This document shows positions 16,553-25,365 of a stretch of DNA of 64,000 nucleotides, one piece after another. Numbering within the stretch: position 1 is the stretch's first letter; each line of letters begins with the position of its first letter. A program made the position numbers and the translations under genes. The stretch is from an uncultured Oscillospiraceae bacterium (lineage in GTDB: Bacteria > Bacillota > Clostridia > Oscillospirales > Oscillospiraceae), in assembly GCA_934569225.1 (NCBI GenBank), contig CAKTKC010000007.1, positions 1-64,000 of the forward strand, in the 5' to 3' direction. Below the pieces are notes generated by a model that was not told the origin of the DNA, did not search any database, and saw nothing but the letters and a program-made list of their open reading frames with translations.

Positions 16553-16713
16553 GGAAGCTCTGAATAAATCGGCGAGAGCTGACAGCGAGAGATTTTTCCC
16601 CAGACGAAGGTTTCAAAAGTGGAGGAATACTTTGTGTATTTCCCACTTTTGAAACCGCACGGCTGGGGGAAAAGATCCGCTGTTCAGCCGAAGGCGATTT
16701 ATTCAGAGTTTCC
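16553..16713 (+). mobile_element. MITE-like palindromic element (161 bp)
   Basis: The ends are inverted repeats: GGAAGCTCTGAATAAATCG at the left and CGATTTATTCAGAGTTTCC at the right. A second nested palindrome (CCCCAG, then GTTTCAAAAGTGG / CCACTTTTGAAAC, then CTGGGG) fills the middle. No reading frame is present. It lies in the leader between the promoter at 16.5 kb and the ATPase gene, ending five bases before AAGGAGG, so it should be transcribed as a large hairpin. Target-site duplications are not clear. Confidence 0.75.
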
Positions 16714-16731
16714 CTAGAAGGAGGAACCGCG

Positions 16732-17688
16732 TTGATCGAAGTAAAGCATCTGACCAAGCGCTACGGCAGTCATACCGCCGTGTCCGACCTGTCCTTCACC
16801 GTGGAGAAGGGGCAGATCTACGGCTTTCTTGGGCCGAACGGCGCCGGAAAATCCACGACCATGAACATTATGACGGGCTGCCTTGCCGCCACCTCCGGCG
16901 AGGTAGTCATCGGCGGCTATGATATCTTCCAGGACGCCGCCCAGGCCAAGCGTCTTATCGGGTATCTTCCCGAGCAGCCGCCGCTGTATCTGGACAGGAC
17001 GCCCCGGGAATATCTGCGCTTCGTGGCGCGGGCAAAGGGCATCCCGGAAAAAAGCGTTCCCGCAGAGCTGAACAGGGTCATGACCGTCACCGGCACACTG
17101 GATGTTGCCGACCGGCTGATGAAGAATCTCTCCAAGGGCTACCGCCAGCGGGTGGGCATTGCCCAGGCGGTGCTGGGCGACCCGGAGGTCATCATTCTGG
17201 ACGAACCGACGGTAGGGCTTGACCCCCGGCAGATCACGGAAATCCGGGAGCTGATTCGCCAGCTGGGGAAGGAACGCACCGTCATCCTTTCCAGCCACAT
17301 CCTGTCGGAGGTGCAGCAGGTCTGCACCACCATCCTGATTCTGTCCAAGGGAAAGCTGGTGGCCTGCGACACCCCGGAAAATCTGGAACGGCTGTTCGCG
17401 GGAAAAAGCACCGTGGAGCTGACCGTGGAGGCGGCGGAAAAAGACATCCCCGGCATTCTCTCCGGCGTTTCCCACATCGTAAGCCGGACGATAAAAGCCC
17501 GGCAGGACGGCGCCTGCGACGTGACGCTGGAGCTGGACGTTCCGGCGGAAAATGAAATCTGCCGGGACATCTTCTTCGCATTCAGTAAAGCGGGAAAGGC
17601 CATCCTGCGCATGACCGCCGGGAAGGCGAGCCTTGAGGACATTTTCATGGAGCTGACCGATTCCGGGAAGGGGGAGGAAACCAAATGA
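16732..17688 (+). CDS. ABC transporter ATP-binding protein (GldA-like)
   Basis: 318 residues. Walker A is GPNGAGKST, the signature is LSKGYRQRVGIAQA, and Walker B is VIILDEPTVGLD with the H-loop in ILSSHILSEVQQ. The C-terminal 90 residues are an ABC-2-type regulatory tail (VELTVEAAEKDIPGIL...LEDIFMELT). It powers the permease encoded next. The start is TTG at 16732 with AAGGAGG upstream. The four genes from here to 21342 overlap stop-to-start and form one operon. Confidence 0.9.
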   Translation: MIEVKHLTKRYGSHTAVSDLSFTVEKGQIYGFLGPNGAGKSTTMNIMTGCLAATSGEVVIGGYDIFQDAAQAKRLIGYLPEQPPLYLDRTPREYLRFVARAKGIPEKSVPAELNRVMTVTGTLDVADRLMKNLSKGYRQRVGIAQAVLGDPEVIILDEPTVGLDPRQITEIRELIRQLGKERTVILSSHILSEVQQVCTTILILSKGKLVACDTPENLERLFAGKSTVELTVEAAEKDIPGILSGVSHIVSRTIKARQDGACDVTLELDVPAENEICRDIFFAFSKAGKAILRMTAGKASLEDIFMELTDSGKGEETK

Positions 17689-18551
17689 GAGCAGTATTCC
17701 GGCACGAGCTTTCGTCCTATTTTACGGGGGTGACGGGGTACGTGTTCAGCGCGTTTCTGCTGCTGTTCACGGGCATTTACACCATGGTCTACAATTTGCA
17801 GTCCGCCTCCGTGCATTTTGAATATGTGCTGGGGAGCATGAGCTTCGTGTTCCTGATCATCGTCCCCATCCTCACCATGCGGGTGCTGGCGGAGGAACGG
17901 CGGCAGAAAACCGACCAGCTGCTGTATTCTCTGCCCCTGACCATGACCCAGGTGGTGCTGGGGAAATTCGCCGCCATGCTGGTGGTGTTCGCCGCGCCCA
18001 TGGCAGTCATCTGCCTGTACCCGGTGGTTCTGTCCGCCTACGGCAATGTGTACCTGCCTGCGGCCTACGGCGCAATCGTGGGATTCTTCTTTTTAGGAAT
18101 GGCGCTGTTGGCCATCGGCATGTATATTTCCTCCGTGACGGAAAGTCAGGCCGTGGCGGCGGGACTGTGCTTTGTGGTGATGCTGGTGAACTATTTCCTG
18201 TCCGATCTGGCGGGGTTCGCGTCCTCCACGGCCTATTCGTCCCTGGCGGCGCTGGCGCTGACGGCGCTGATCGCCTGCGGCATTGTGTACCTGATGACGA
18301 AAAACGGCTTCGTGTCCCTGCTTCTGGCGGCGGGGCTGGAAGCGGGGCTCATCGGGGCGTATCTGTGGAATTCCAGCCGGTTTGAAGGGCTGTTTCCCCA
18401 GATCATCTCCCAGCTGAGCCTGTTTGCCCGGTTTTATACCATCGTCAACGGCGTGTTCGACGTGACCGCCATTGTGTATTACCTGTCGGTGACGGGGTTT
18501 TTCCTGTTCTTGAGTGTACAGTCTCTGGAGAAGCGGAGGTGGAGCGAATGA
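17685..18551 (+). CDS. ABC-2 type permease (GldF-like)
   Basis: 288 residues with six predicted membrane segments (for example GYVFSAFLLLFTGIYTMVY, VFLIIVPILTMRVLAEERR, AIVGFFFLGMALLAIGMYI). RVLAEERRQKTDQLLYSLPL is the conserved coupling region of gliding-type ABC permeases. In Bacteroidetes GldAFG is needed for gliding; in Clostridia the homologous operon is of unknown purpose, possibly export or lipid handling. It overlaps both neighbours by ATGA. Confidence 0.88.
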   Translation: MRAVFRHELSSYFTGVTGYVFSAFLLLFTGIYTMVYNLQSASVHFEYVLGSMSFVFLIIVPILTMRVLAEERRQKTDQLLYSLPLTMTQVVLGKFAAMLVVFAAPMAVICLYPVVLSAYGNVYLPAAYGAIVGFFFLGMALLAIGMYISSVTESQAVAAGLCFVVMLVNYFLSDLAGFASSTAYSSLAALALTALIACGIVYLMTKNGFVSLLLAAGLEAGLIGAYLWNSSRFEGLFPQIISQLSLFARFYTIVNGVFDVTAIVYYLSVTGFFLFLSVQSLEKRRWSE

Positions 18552-20008
18552 AAAAGCCGAATTTCAGCTGGAAGCGGGTGGCGGATTCCTTCTCCACCCG
18601 GTCGTTCCGGGTCGGCGGCTACAGTGTGGCCGCGGCGGCCATTGTGCTGGCCATTGCCGTGATGGTCAATGTGTTCGCCGCTGCCCTCCCGGCCAGCGTG
18701 ACCAAATTCGACACCACGGCCAATCAGCTGTTCACCCTGTCGGAGCAGACGGAAAAGCTGGTGGGCGGCCTGACGGACGAGGTGACGGTTTACTGGATCG
18801 TCCGCAGCGGGCGGGAGGAAAGCTACCTGGAATCCCTGCTGAGCCGCTACCAGTCCCTCAGCGACAAGATCCGCGTGGTGAAGAAGGATCCGGACGTGTT
18901 CCCCACCTTCACCCAGCAGTATACCGACAGCTTCACGGAAAACAGCCTGATCGTTCAGTCCGGGGAGCGGTACCGGTACGTGGATTATAACGACATTTTC
19001 GTGATGGACTACACCAGCTATTACTACTACGGCACGGAAAACTGGAGCTTCTGCGGAGAAAGCGAGCTGACCAGCGCCATCGGCTACGTGGTGAGCGAAA
19101 ATCTGCCGAAGGTGTACCTGCTCACCGGCCATGGAGAAAGCAGCCTGAGCGACAGCTTTACCTCGGCCGTGAAGCAGCAGAACATCGAGACGGCGGAGCT
19201 GTCCCTGCTGACGCTGGAATCCGTTCCCGCCGATACGGACTGCATTCTCATCAATGCCCCCCAGAGCGACATTTCCCTGGACGAGCAGAGCAAGCTGCGG
19301 GAATATCTGGGCAACGGCGGCAATCTGTTTCTCATCACCGACCCGCCGAAAAACGGGGTTCTTACCAATCTGGAGGCGCTGATGGCGGATTACGGCGTTA
19401 CCACCGTGGACGGCATCGTGGTGGAGGGCGACCAGAGCCATTATGTCTGGGGTACGCCCTATTTCCTGCTGCCGGATATCGCGTCCCACGCCATCACCAC
19501 GCCCCTGACCGAGGGCGGCTACCGCGTGCTGCTGCCCATCGCTCAGGGACTGACGGTGGCGGAGGATCTGCGGGATACGCTGTCCGTCACCCAGCTGCTG
19601 ACCACCTCCTCTTCTGCCTTCGCCAAGGCGGCGGGGTATGAGCTGACCACCTACGAAAAGGAGAATGGGGACGTAAACGGCCCCTTCGCCCTGGCAGTTG
19701 CCATCAGCGACACCGTGGACGACGGCATTACCAGCGACATTGTGTGGGTATCCTCTGCGGCGCTGGTGGACGACCAGACCAACACACAGGTCTCCGGCGG
19801 CAACCAGGACTTCTTCCTCAACGCCCTGGGATACCTGTGTCAGGCGGAGCAGAGCAGTCTGTCCATCCACGCAAAGTCCCTGAGCAGCGACACGCTGACC
19901 ATGGACAGCGCGGCGGTGTCTGCCCTCACCGTGGCGGTGGTAGGCGTGATCCCTGCGGCGGTCATCACGCTGGGCATCGTCATCTGGATAAGGAGGAAGC
20001 GGAGATGA
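18548..20008 (+). CDS. GldG-family ABC-associated extracytoplasmic protein
   Basis: 486 residues. One membrane segment near residues 25-50 (GGYSVAAAAIVLAIAVMVNVFAAAL) is followed by a large outside domain and a C-terminal membrane segment (ALTVAVVGVIPAAVITLGIVIWIRRKRR). DTTANQLFTLSEQT and YLLTGHGESSL are typical of the GldG/DUF7088 type domains that accompany such transporters. It probably works as the extracytoplasmic part of the transporter. It sits third in the operon, with four-base overlaps at both ends. Confidence 0.85.
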   Translation: MKKPNFSWKRVADSFSTRSFRVGGYSVAAAAIVLAIAVMVNVFAAALPASVTKFDTTANQLFTLSEQTEKLVGGLTDEVTVYWIVRSGREESYLESLLSRYQSLSDKIRVVKKDPDVFPTFTQQYTDSFTENSLIVQSGERYRYVDYNDIFVMDYTSYYYYGTENWSFCGESELTSAIGYVVSENLPKVYLLTGHGESSLSDSFTSAVKQQNIETAELSLLTLESVPADTDCILINAPQSDISLDEQSKLREYLGNGGNLFLITDPPKNGVLTNLEALMADYGVTTVDGIVVEGDQSHYVWGTPYFLLPDIASHAITTPLTEGGYRVLLPIAQGLTVAEDLRDTLSVTQLLTTSSSAFAKAAGYELTTYEKENGDVNGPFALAVAISDTVDDGITSDIVWVSSAALVDDQTNTQVSGGNQDFFLNALGYLCQAEQSSLSIHAKSLSSDTLTMDSAAVSALTVAVVGVIPAAVITLGIVIWIRRKRR

Positions 20009-21342
20009 AAAACGGAAAAAAGCTGCTGCTTCTGCTGCTGGTGCTGGCAGTGCTGGTGGGCGCCACCGCGATTGCCGGCGCCATCAGCAAAGATGCCGCC
20101 GGTCAGGAGGACGAGACGCAGACGGTGTTTTCACTGACCCCGGAAAACGTGACGAACCTGGGCTGGGATTACAGCGAAAAGGTCTCCTTCACCGCCGGGG
20201 AAGACGGCTGGGTGTGCGATCAGGACGGGGCGTTCCCCGTGGACGAAACCTATCTGGATAAAATGCTGGAAGCCCTCACGGACGTGGAATCCACCAAAAC
20301 CATTGAAAACCCGGAGAATTTAGACCAGTACGGTCTGGAGATCCCCGTGTGCGTCATCACGGTGGAGGACGGTCAGAGCCACACCCTTTCCATTGGGCTG
20401 GAAACCGCCGTGGGCGGCCAGCGGTACTTCTCCAACGGCGACGGGAACGTCTATCTGGTGGACAAAGACATCATCGAAAATTTCCAATACGGATTGTATG
20501 ACGTTCTGAAGCACCAGACCCTGCCGGAAGTCGCCCAGCTTACCGGCATCAAGGTGGAGCTTCCCGGCGGCGGCTACGAAATCACCCGCGAGGAAGGGAG
20601 CGGCCTTGCCTATTCCGACGATTACGTCTGGTTCATGGACGGCAGGGCGCTGGATAACGACCTGACCCAGACGCTCCTGGACATGGTGACGAACCTGAAC
20701 CTGAGCGAGTGCGTGGACTACAATGCGTCCGACCTGTCTCAGTACGGCCTGGACGCCCCGGCGGTGAAGGCCACAGTCCTGGACGGCGGCAAGGCGGCTT
20801 ATACGCTGGAAATCAGTGCTTCGGAGGGCGGCGAGTGCTACGTGCGTCTGAGCGGTTCCAAGATGATCTACCAGCGGGACGCCACCCTCAGCGATACCCT
20901 GCGTTACACCACCTACGCCGATTTGCAGCCTGACGACGTGATTCTGATGGACTGGGACACGGTGCAGAGCGTCGCCGTCACGGTGGACGGCGAGGAATAC
21001 GTGCTGACGAGAACCACCGAAGAAAAGACGGATGACGAAGGCACCGTCACGGAGGAAACGGTCTGGAAGCTGGACGGGCAGGATGTAGCATTTGCTTCCG
21101 TCCTGAACAGTCTGTCTAATATGACCTCCAGCGGCTACGCCACCGGCATCACCCCGGAGGGAGAACCGGAGATCACCTTCCGCATTCTGAGAGACCGGGA
21201 GAACTTCTCCGAAGTAACCCTGTGCTTCTACGCCTACAATTCTTCCTCCTGCCTCGTGACGCTGGACGGCGTGTCCACCGTCACCGTCAAGCGGGAGACT
21301 GCGGCGGAGCTGGTTTCGTCGGTTGAGAAATTGCTGAAATAA
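20005..21342 (+). CDS. DUF4340 domain-containing membrane-anchored protein
   Basis: 445 residues beginning with an uncleaved signal anchor (LLLLLLVLAVLVGATAIAGA), then repeated DUF4340-like beta domains (YSEKVSFTAGEDGWVCDQDGAFPVDETYLDKMLEAL; LSQYGLDAPAVKATVLDGG). DUF4340 proteins regularly follow GldG genes in this kind of operon and are thought to sit outside the cell with the transporter; no activity is known. The start overlaps the upstream stop. A strong terminator follows seven bases after the stop. Confidence 0.85.
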   Translation: MKNGKKLLLLLLVLAVLVGATAIAGAISKDAAGQEDETQTVFSLTPENVTNLGWDYSEKVSFTAGEDGWVCDQDGAFPVDETYLDKMLEALTDVESTKTIENPENLDQYGLEIPVCVITVEDGQSHTLSIGLETAVGGQRYFSNGDGNVYLVDKDIIENFQYGLYDVLKHQTLPEVAQLTGIKVELPGGGYEITREEGSGLAYSDDYVWFMDGRALDNDLTQTLLDMVTNLNLSECVDYNASDLSQYGLDAPAVKATVLDGGKAAYTLEISASEGGECYVRLSGSKMIYQRDATLSDTLRYTTYADLQPDDVILMDWDTVQSVAVTVDGEEYVLTRTTEEKTDDEGTVTEETVWKLDGQDVAFASVLNSLSNMTSSGYATGITPEGEPEITFRILRDRENFSEVTLCFYAYNSSSCLVTLDGVSTVTVKRETAAELVSSVEKLLK

Positions 21343-21348
21343 AAGTGG

Positions 21349-21382
21349 CCGGGAACAGGGCAAAGCCCTGTTCCCGGCTTCT
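21349..21382. terminator. Terminator between the ABC/Gld operon and the MATE gene
   Basis: GCCGGGAACAGGG and CCCTGTTCCCGGC form a 13-bp stem around CAAAG, with TTCTT after it and AAAA before it. It can serve both converging genes. Confidence 0.82.
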
Positions 21383-21407
21383 TACGTATCTGAACGTTTC
21401 CCCGGCG

Positions 21408-22745
21408 CTACGCGGGAAGCTTCCGGTAGCAGCGGAAGAAGTACCAGTTTTCAAAGGCGGCGGTGATCGCCCAGGAGAAAATGTAAACGAGATACAGCGA
21501 CGGAATGGTCCCGAACCAGGCGAATATGGTCAGAACCCAGAGAATCCGGAAAATACAGGAGCCGGAAATCACGATGATCATGGGCACAAGACTCTTTCCC
21601 AGCCCCCGGCAGGCGGCGATGGCGTTGTCCATGAAGGCGGAGACGCAGTAGGAGAAGCCCATGATGGTCAGCCGCTTCATGCCCGCCTCGATGACGGCGG
21701 CGTCGGTGGTGAACAGCGTCAGGAACGCGGGGCCGAAGGCCACCAGAGAGAAGCCCAGAATGGCGCCCGCGCCGAAGGAATACCCCAGACAGATCAGATA
21801 GCTGCGCCGGATCTCCCTGCGCCGTCCGGCACCGTAGTTCAGGCCGATGAAGCTGCTGCACGCGGTGTAAAAGGCCGCCATCACGTCGTAGACCAGACCG
21901 TCGGAATTGGCGGCGGCGGAATTGCCTGCCACCATAACGGTGTCAAAGCTGTTGACGCCCGCCTGAATGAACATATTGGCAATGTAGAAAATGGCGTTTT
22001 GCAGGCCCGCGGGAATGCCCAGCGTCAGAATCTCCCGGCAATTTTTCCGGTGCAGGCGTAATAGCTTTGGGGAGAGACCGTAGGCTTCCCGGCTCCGGAA
22101 CAGCGCGGCCGTGAGGAAAATGGCGGAGAGGTACTGGGAAATAATGCTGGCGAGGGCCACGCCGGCCACGTCCAGATCGCACACAATGACAAACACCAGA
22201 TTCAGCACCACATTGACGATGCCGGAAAACAGAAGGTAGTACAGCGGCTTTTTGGTGTTGCCGATGGCGCTGTACACGGCGTTTCCGAAGTTATACAGGG
22301 CGAGGGCGGGCATACCGCAGAAGTAGATCTGCATGTAAAGCGTGGCCTTGTCCAGCAGCTCCGGCTTGGTGTTCAGCAGCCGCAGCAGCGGCCGGGAGCC
22401 GAAGAAGCCGAAAATCAGCAGCAGAATGCCGCAGATCAGACAGAGGATGGCCGAGGAATGGACAGTCCTTTGCAGCTCCTGTCGATCTCTGGCGCCGTAA
22501 TACCGGGCGACGAGGGCGTTGATGCCGCCGCCGACACCGATGAGAATACCGGTAAACAGCGTTACGGCGGTGGCGGTGGAGCCGACGGCCGCCATGGACA
22601 GCGAGCCAGCAAACCGGCCGATGACGGCGATATCCGCCATATTAAACAGAACCTGAAGCACGTTGGAGGCCATCAGCGGCAGACTGAACAGCAGAATCTG
22701 CCAGGGAAGCCGCTCCGACGTGCCAGGGGCGATTTTGGATTTCAT
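21408..22745 (-). CDS. MATE family efflux transporter
   Basis: 445 residues with about twelve hydrophobic helices in two halves. LPWQILLFSLPLMASNVLQVLFNMADIAVIGRFAG and SMAAVGSTATAVTLFTGILIGVGGGINALVARYYGA are the first-half MATE signature. The second half has LGIPAGLQNAIFYIANMFIQAGVNSFD. Such proteins export drugs or metabolites using Na+ or H+ gradients; the substrate is unknown. The ATG at 22745 follows AAAGGTG. It is divergent from malQ, with 250 bases between. Confidence 0.9.
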   Translation of the reverse strand: MKSKIAPGTSERLPWQILLFSLPLMASNVLQVLFNMADIAVIGRFAGSLSMAAVGSTATAVTLFTGILIGVGGGINALVARYYGARDRQELQRTVHSSAILCLICGILLLIFGFFGSRPLLRLLNTKPELLDKATLYMQIYFCGMPALALYNFGNAVYSAIGNTKKPLYYLLFSGIVNVVLNLVFVIVCDLDVAGVALASIISQYLSAIFLTAALFRSREAYGLSPKLLRLHRKNCREILTLGIPAGLQNAIFYIANMFIQAGVNSFDTVMVAGNSAAANSDGLVYDVMAAFYTACSSFIGLNYGAGRRREIRRSYLICLGYSFGAGAILGFSLVAFGPAFLTLFTTDAAVIEAGMKRLTIMGFSYCVSAFMDNAIAACRGLGKSLVPMIIVISGSCIFRILWVLTIFAWFGTIPSLYLVYIFSWAITAAFENWYFFRCYRKLPA

Positions 22746-22881
22746 GGAATTCACCTTTCTATGTAAGCAAACAGCATCCCCAACTTTTTGGGAGAAAGCG
22801 GAGCCATTGTAGCACATCCTGGGGATGAATGCAATGCTTCCCGCCGCCTTTTGAAAAAAGAAAATTTCCTGCAAAAAATTG

Positions 22882-22910
22882 TTGATTTTCCACAGGACAG
22901 GGATTATAAT
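22882..22910 (+). promoter_or_regulatory. Promoter of malQ
   Basis: TTGATT, 17 bases, TATAAT. It gives a leader of about 80 nt before the malQ start; AAGGAG lies at the right distance from the ATG. Confidence 0.75.
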
Positions 22911-22995
22911 TTCAGCGAAAACGTTGATTTTCCGGGGCTTCCTCCGAAGGGTCGGCGGGTTTTCAGGGACATATTGAAGCAAGGAGCCAAAGGAA

Positions 22996-24552
22996 ATGAA
23001 AAGATACGCAGGTGTACTGCTGCCCGTTACCAGCTTGCCGTCCAAATACGGCATCGGCTGTTTTGACCAGGCGGCCTATGATTTCGTGGATTGGCTGCAA
23101 AAGGCCGGTCAGCGCTACTGGCAGATTCTGCCTCTGGGGGCTACCAGCTATGGCAGCTCCGACGATTCCCCCTATCAGGCCTATTCCGCCTTCGCCGGGA
23201 ATCCCTACCTCATCAGCCTGGACGCGCTGGTGGAGGAGGGGGTGCTGACCCGGGAGGAATGCGACGGCGTGAGCTTCGGCGACAACCCCGCCAAGGTGGA
23301 CTTTGACAAGCTCCACGAGCACCGCTTTGCCCTGCTGCGCAAGGCCTATGAGCGCAGCGGCATAAGCGCAAACCCGGACTATCAGAACTTTGTCCGGGAC
23401 AACGGCTGGTGGCTGAACGACTACGCCCTGTTCATGGCGCTGAAAACCTTCTTCCACGACCAGCCTTTCCGCGCCTGGCCGGAGGACATCCGGATGCACT
23501 GGGGCTTTGCGTTGGAGCATTACAACCGGGAGCTGTACTTTGACATAGAGTTCCAGAAGTACATGCAGTTCAAATTCAACCAGCAGTGGAGCCGCCTGAA
23601 GGCCTACGCCAACGGCAAGCATATCCAGATCGTGGGGGACATTCCCATCTACGTTTCCCCCGACGGGGCGGACGTCTGGGCGCACCCGGAGCTGTTCCAG
23701 CTGGACGAGCACAACGCCCCCACCGCCATTGCGGGCTGCCCGCCGGATGCCTTCGCCGAGGACGGTCAGGTCTGGGGGAATCCCCTGTACAACTGGAATT
23801 TCCACCGCGGCACGGACTTTGCCTGGTGGGTCAGCCGGATGTGGTACAGCTTCAAGCTCTACGACGTGGTGCGCATTGACCACTTCCGGGGCTTTGACGA
23901 ATATTTCTCCATCCCGGCAGACGCCAAGACCGCCAGAGGCGGGCACTGGGAAAAGGGCCCCGGCATGGAGCTGTTCAACTCCATCCGCCGTCACCTGGGG
24001 AACGTCAGCGTCATCGCCGAAGATCTGGGACTCATGACCGACGGCGTCCGCGCTCTGGTGCGGGACAGCGGTTATCCCAATATGAAGGTGCTGCAATTCG
24101 CCGTTGACCCGGCGGACGTGGGCGCGGCAAACGACTATTGGCCGCATAATTACAATTCCAACTGCGTGGTCTACACCGGCACCCACGACAACGAGACGCT
24201 GGCCGGCTGGTACGCCGGTCTCAGCGCTGAGGCAAAGACGCAGGTTCGGAATTATCTGAGCGACTACTACACTCCGGACGACCGGATGTACAAGGTTCTC
24301 ATCAACCTCGCCATGATCGCGGTGGCGAAGGACTGCATCGTCCCCATCCAGGATCACTTAGGGCTGGGCAACGAAGCCCGGATGAACCAGCCCGGCACCG
24401 TTGGCTTCAACTGGCGCTGGCGTCTGACGCCGGGTCAGCTCACCGACGCTCTGGCGGAGGAGCTTCTGGCGCTGGCAAAGCGCACCGGCCGCGCCAACTG
24501 GGACACCCTTCCCAAGAAGAAGGACACCGACGCGGACAAAACGGAAAAATGA
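22996..24552 (+). CDS. malQ: 4-alpha-glucanotransferase (amylomaltase, GH77)
   Basis: 518 residues. The GH77 blocks are visible: AGVLLPVTSLPSKYGIGCFDQAAYDF, the catalytic nucleophile region VVRIDHFRGFDEYFSIP, the acid/base region VIAEDLGLMTDGV, and YTGTHDNETLAGW. It transfers alpha-1,4-glucan segments between chains and releases glucose, acting on maltodextrin in the cytoplasm or on glycogen. It stands alone here; the alpha-glucan import operon is 32 kb downstream. Confidence 0.95.
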   Translation: MKRYAGVLLPVTSLPSKYGIGCFDQAAYDFVDWLQKAGQRYWQILPLGATSYGSSDDSPYQAYSAFAGNPYLISLDALVEEGVLTREECDGVSFGDNPAKVDFDKLHEHRFALLRKAYERSGISANPDYQNFVRDNGWWLNDYALFMALKTFFHDQPFRAWPEDIRMHWGFALEHYNRELYFDIEFQKYMQFKFNQQWSRLKAYANGKHIQIVGDIPIYVSPDGADVWAHPELFQLDEHNAPTAIAGCPPDAFAEDGQVWGNPLYNWNFHRGTDFAWWVSRMWYSFKLYDVVRIDHFRGFDEYFSIPADAKTARGGHWEKGPGMELFNSIRRHLGNVSVIAEDLGLMTDGVRALVRDSGYPNMKVLQFAVDPADVGAANDYWPHNYNSNCVVYTGTHDNETLAGWYAGLSAEAKTQVRNYLSDYYTPDDRMYKVLINLAMIAVAKDCIVPIQDHLGLGNEARMNQPGTVGFNWRWRLTPGQLTDALAEELLALAKRTGRANWDTLPKKKDTDADKTEK

Positions 24553-24559
24553 CAAAAAA

Positions 24560-24590
24560 CCGGCTCAGCAGCTTTTCAGCAGCTGAGCCG
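24560..24590. repeat. GGCTCAGCAGC hairpin, copy 1
   Basis: CGGCTCAGC / GCTGAGCCG form a 9-bp stem, with AGC-TTTT-CAGCA inside. An almost identical hairpin lies at 25331-25362. On the plus strand it follows malQ and may act as its terminator, although the T tract is poor; for the minus strand it ends in a GGTTTTTT run and could stop transcription from the acetyltransferase gene. Confidence 0.65.
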
Positions 24591-24622
24591 AATCAGTATA
24601 TGGATAAAAATGCCTGTGGCGC

Positions 24623-25039
24623 TTACTCGAATGCGAGCAGGTTCCCAAGGGAAATGGAAAAACCAAGCGCCTGATACATCGGCATATCGCAGTCTGCACA
24701 GCCGACGGTCATGGAGCTTACAGCACTCGCCCGATAGGCAAATTGTACCAGCTGGCGGGCGATCCCCTTATGACGGAAGTCGGGGCGGATAAAAAAATCT
24801 TCAAATACGCCGCTGGGCAGATAATCAAACGTGGAAAATCCGACGGTGACGGAACAGCAGCCCACCAGAGAATCCCCTTCCCATGCCCCGTAGAAGAGAA
24901 TGTTTTCTTCTCTGATTGCCCTGACCAGACGCTCTCTGGCGGCATAACCCGGCGCGTCTTCTCCGATTTCTGCTTTGTACTGCCTTTGAAGCTCCCATAG
25001 AGAATCTATCTGGGAAACGTCAATTCTTTTGTACTCCAT
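24623..25039 (-). CDS. GNAT family N-acetyltransferase
   Basis: 138 residues. The acetyl-CoA binding core is DFFIRPDFRHKGIARQLVQFA (R/Q-x-x-G-x-A type), preceded by GAWEGDSLVGCCSVTVG. The N-terminal MEYKRIDVSQIDSLWELQRQYKAEI is a usual GNAT opening, and the C-terminus ends MPMYQALGFSISLGNLLAFE. It moves an acetyl group from acetyl-CoA to an unknown amine. The ATG at 25039 is preceded by GGAGGG. No neighbour explains the substrate. Confidence 0.85.
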   Translation of the reverse strand: MEYKRIDVSQIDSLWELQRQYKAEIGEDAPGYAARERLVRAIREENILFYGAWEGDSLVGCCSVTVGFSTFDYLPSGVFEDFFIRPDFRHKGIARQLVQFAYRASAVSSMTVGCADCDMPMYQALGFSISLGNLLAFE

Positions 25040-25166
25040 GTATTCCCTCCATTTAAATCCGGCACATCTCGCCGGTGGTTCAAGTATAGCAAACACGGAA
25101 TATCTTTGCAAGAAAAAAGTACGTTCGCACGAAAACGTGCGGGGTGCATCAGGCAATTAGCGGGCA

Positions 25167-25287
25167 CCCCTTGCCTCTCCCTATGGGAGAGGTGTCTGAG
25201 CGAAGCGAAGACGGAGAGGGGAAACTAGGGTGCAACGCCCTCTCAGTCACCTTCGGTGACAGCTCTCCCAGAGGGAGAGCCAAGGGG
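25167..25287 (+). repeat. Palindromic intergenic repeat, copy C (core only)
   Basis: Starts CCCCTTGCCTCTCCCTATGG and ends GGGAGAGCCAAGGGG, with GTCACCTTCGGTGAC inside, as in copy B. The AATGGAGCGTATC hairpin attached to copies A and B is absent here, so the core can exist alone. The stretch from 25040 to 25365 holds this repeat and one hairpin and no gene. Confidence 0.8.
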
Positions 25288-25330
25288 CTGTACCCGCATG
25301 TTGGCGCAAGAAATGCGGGGAAATAAGTTT

Positions 25331-25362
25331 CCGGCTCAGCAGCTTTTCAGCAGCTGAGCCGG
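25331..25362. terminator. GGCTCAGCAGC hairpin, copy 2 (probable rnpB terminator)
   Basis: CCGGCTCAGC and GCTGAGCCGG form a 10-bp stem four bases past the 3' end of the RNase P RNA on the minus strand. It nearly equals the hairpin at 24560. The T tract on the minus side is weak (AAACTTATTT), so the terminator role is inferred from position. Confidence 0.6.
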
Positions 25363-25365
25363 TTT

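Noticed and set aside
18479-19870. Open frame of 463 codons on the minus strand opposite the GldG gene
   Set aside because: Antisense to a well-supported gene in a tightly overlapped operon; low-complexity product.
22963-24357. Open frame of 464 codons on the minus strand opposite malQ
   Set aside because: malQ has all GH77 motifs; the antisense product has none.
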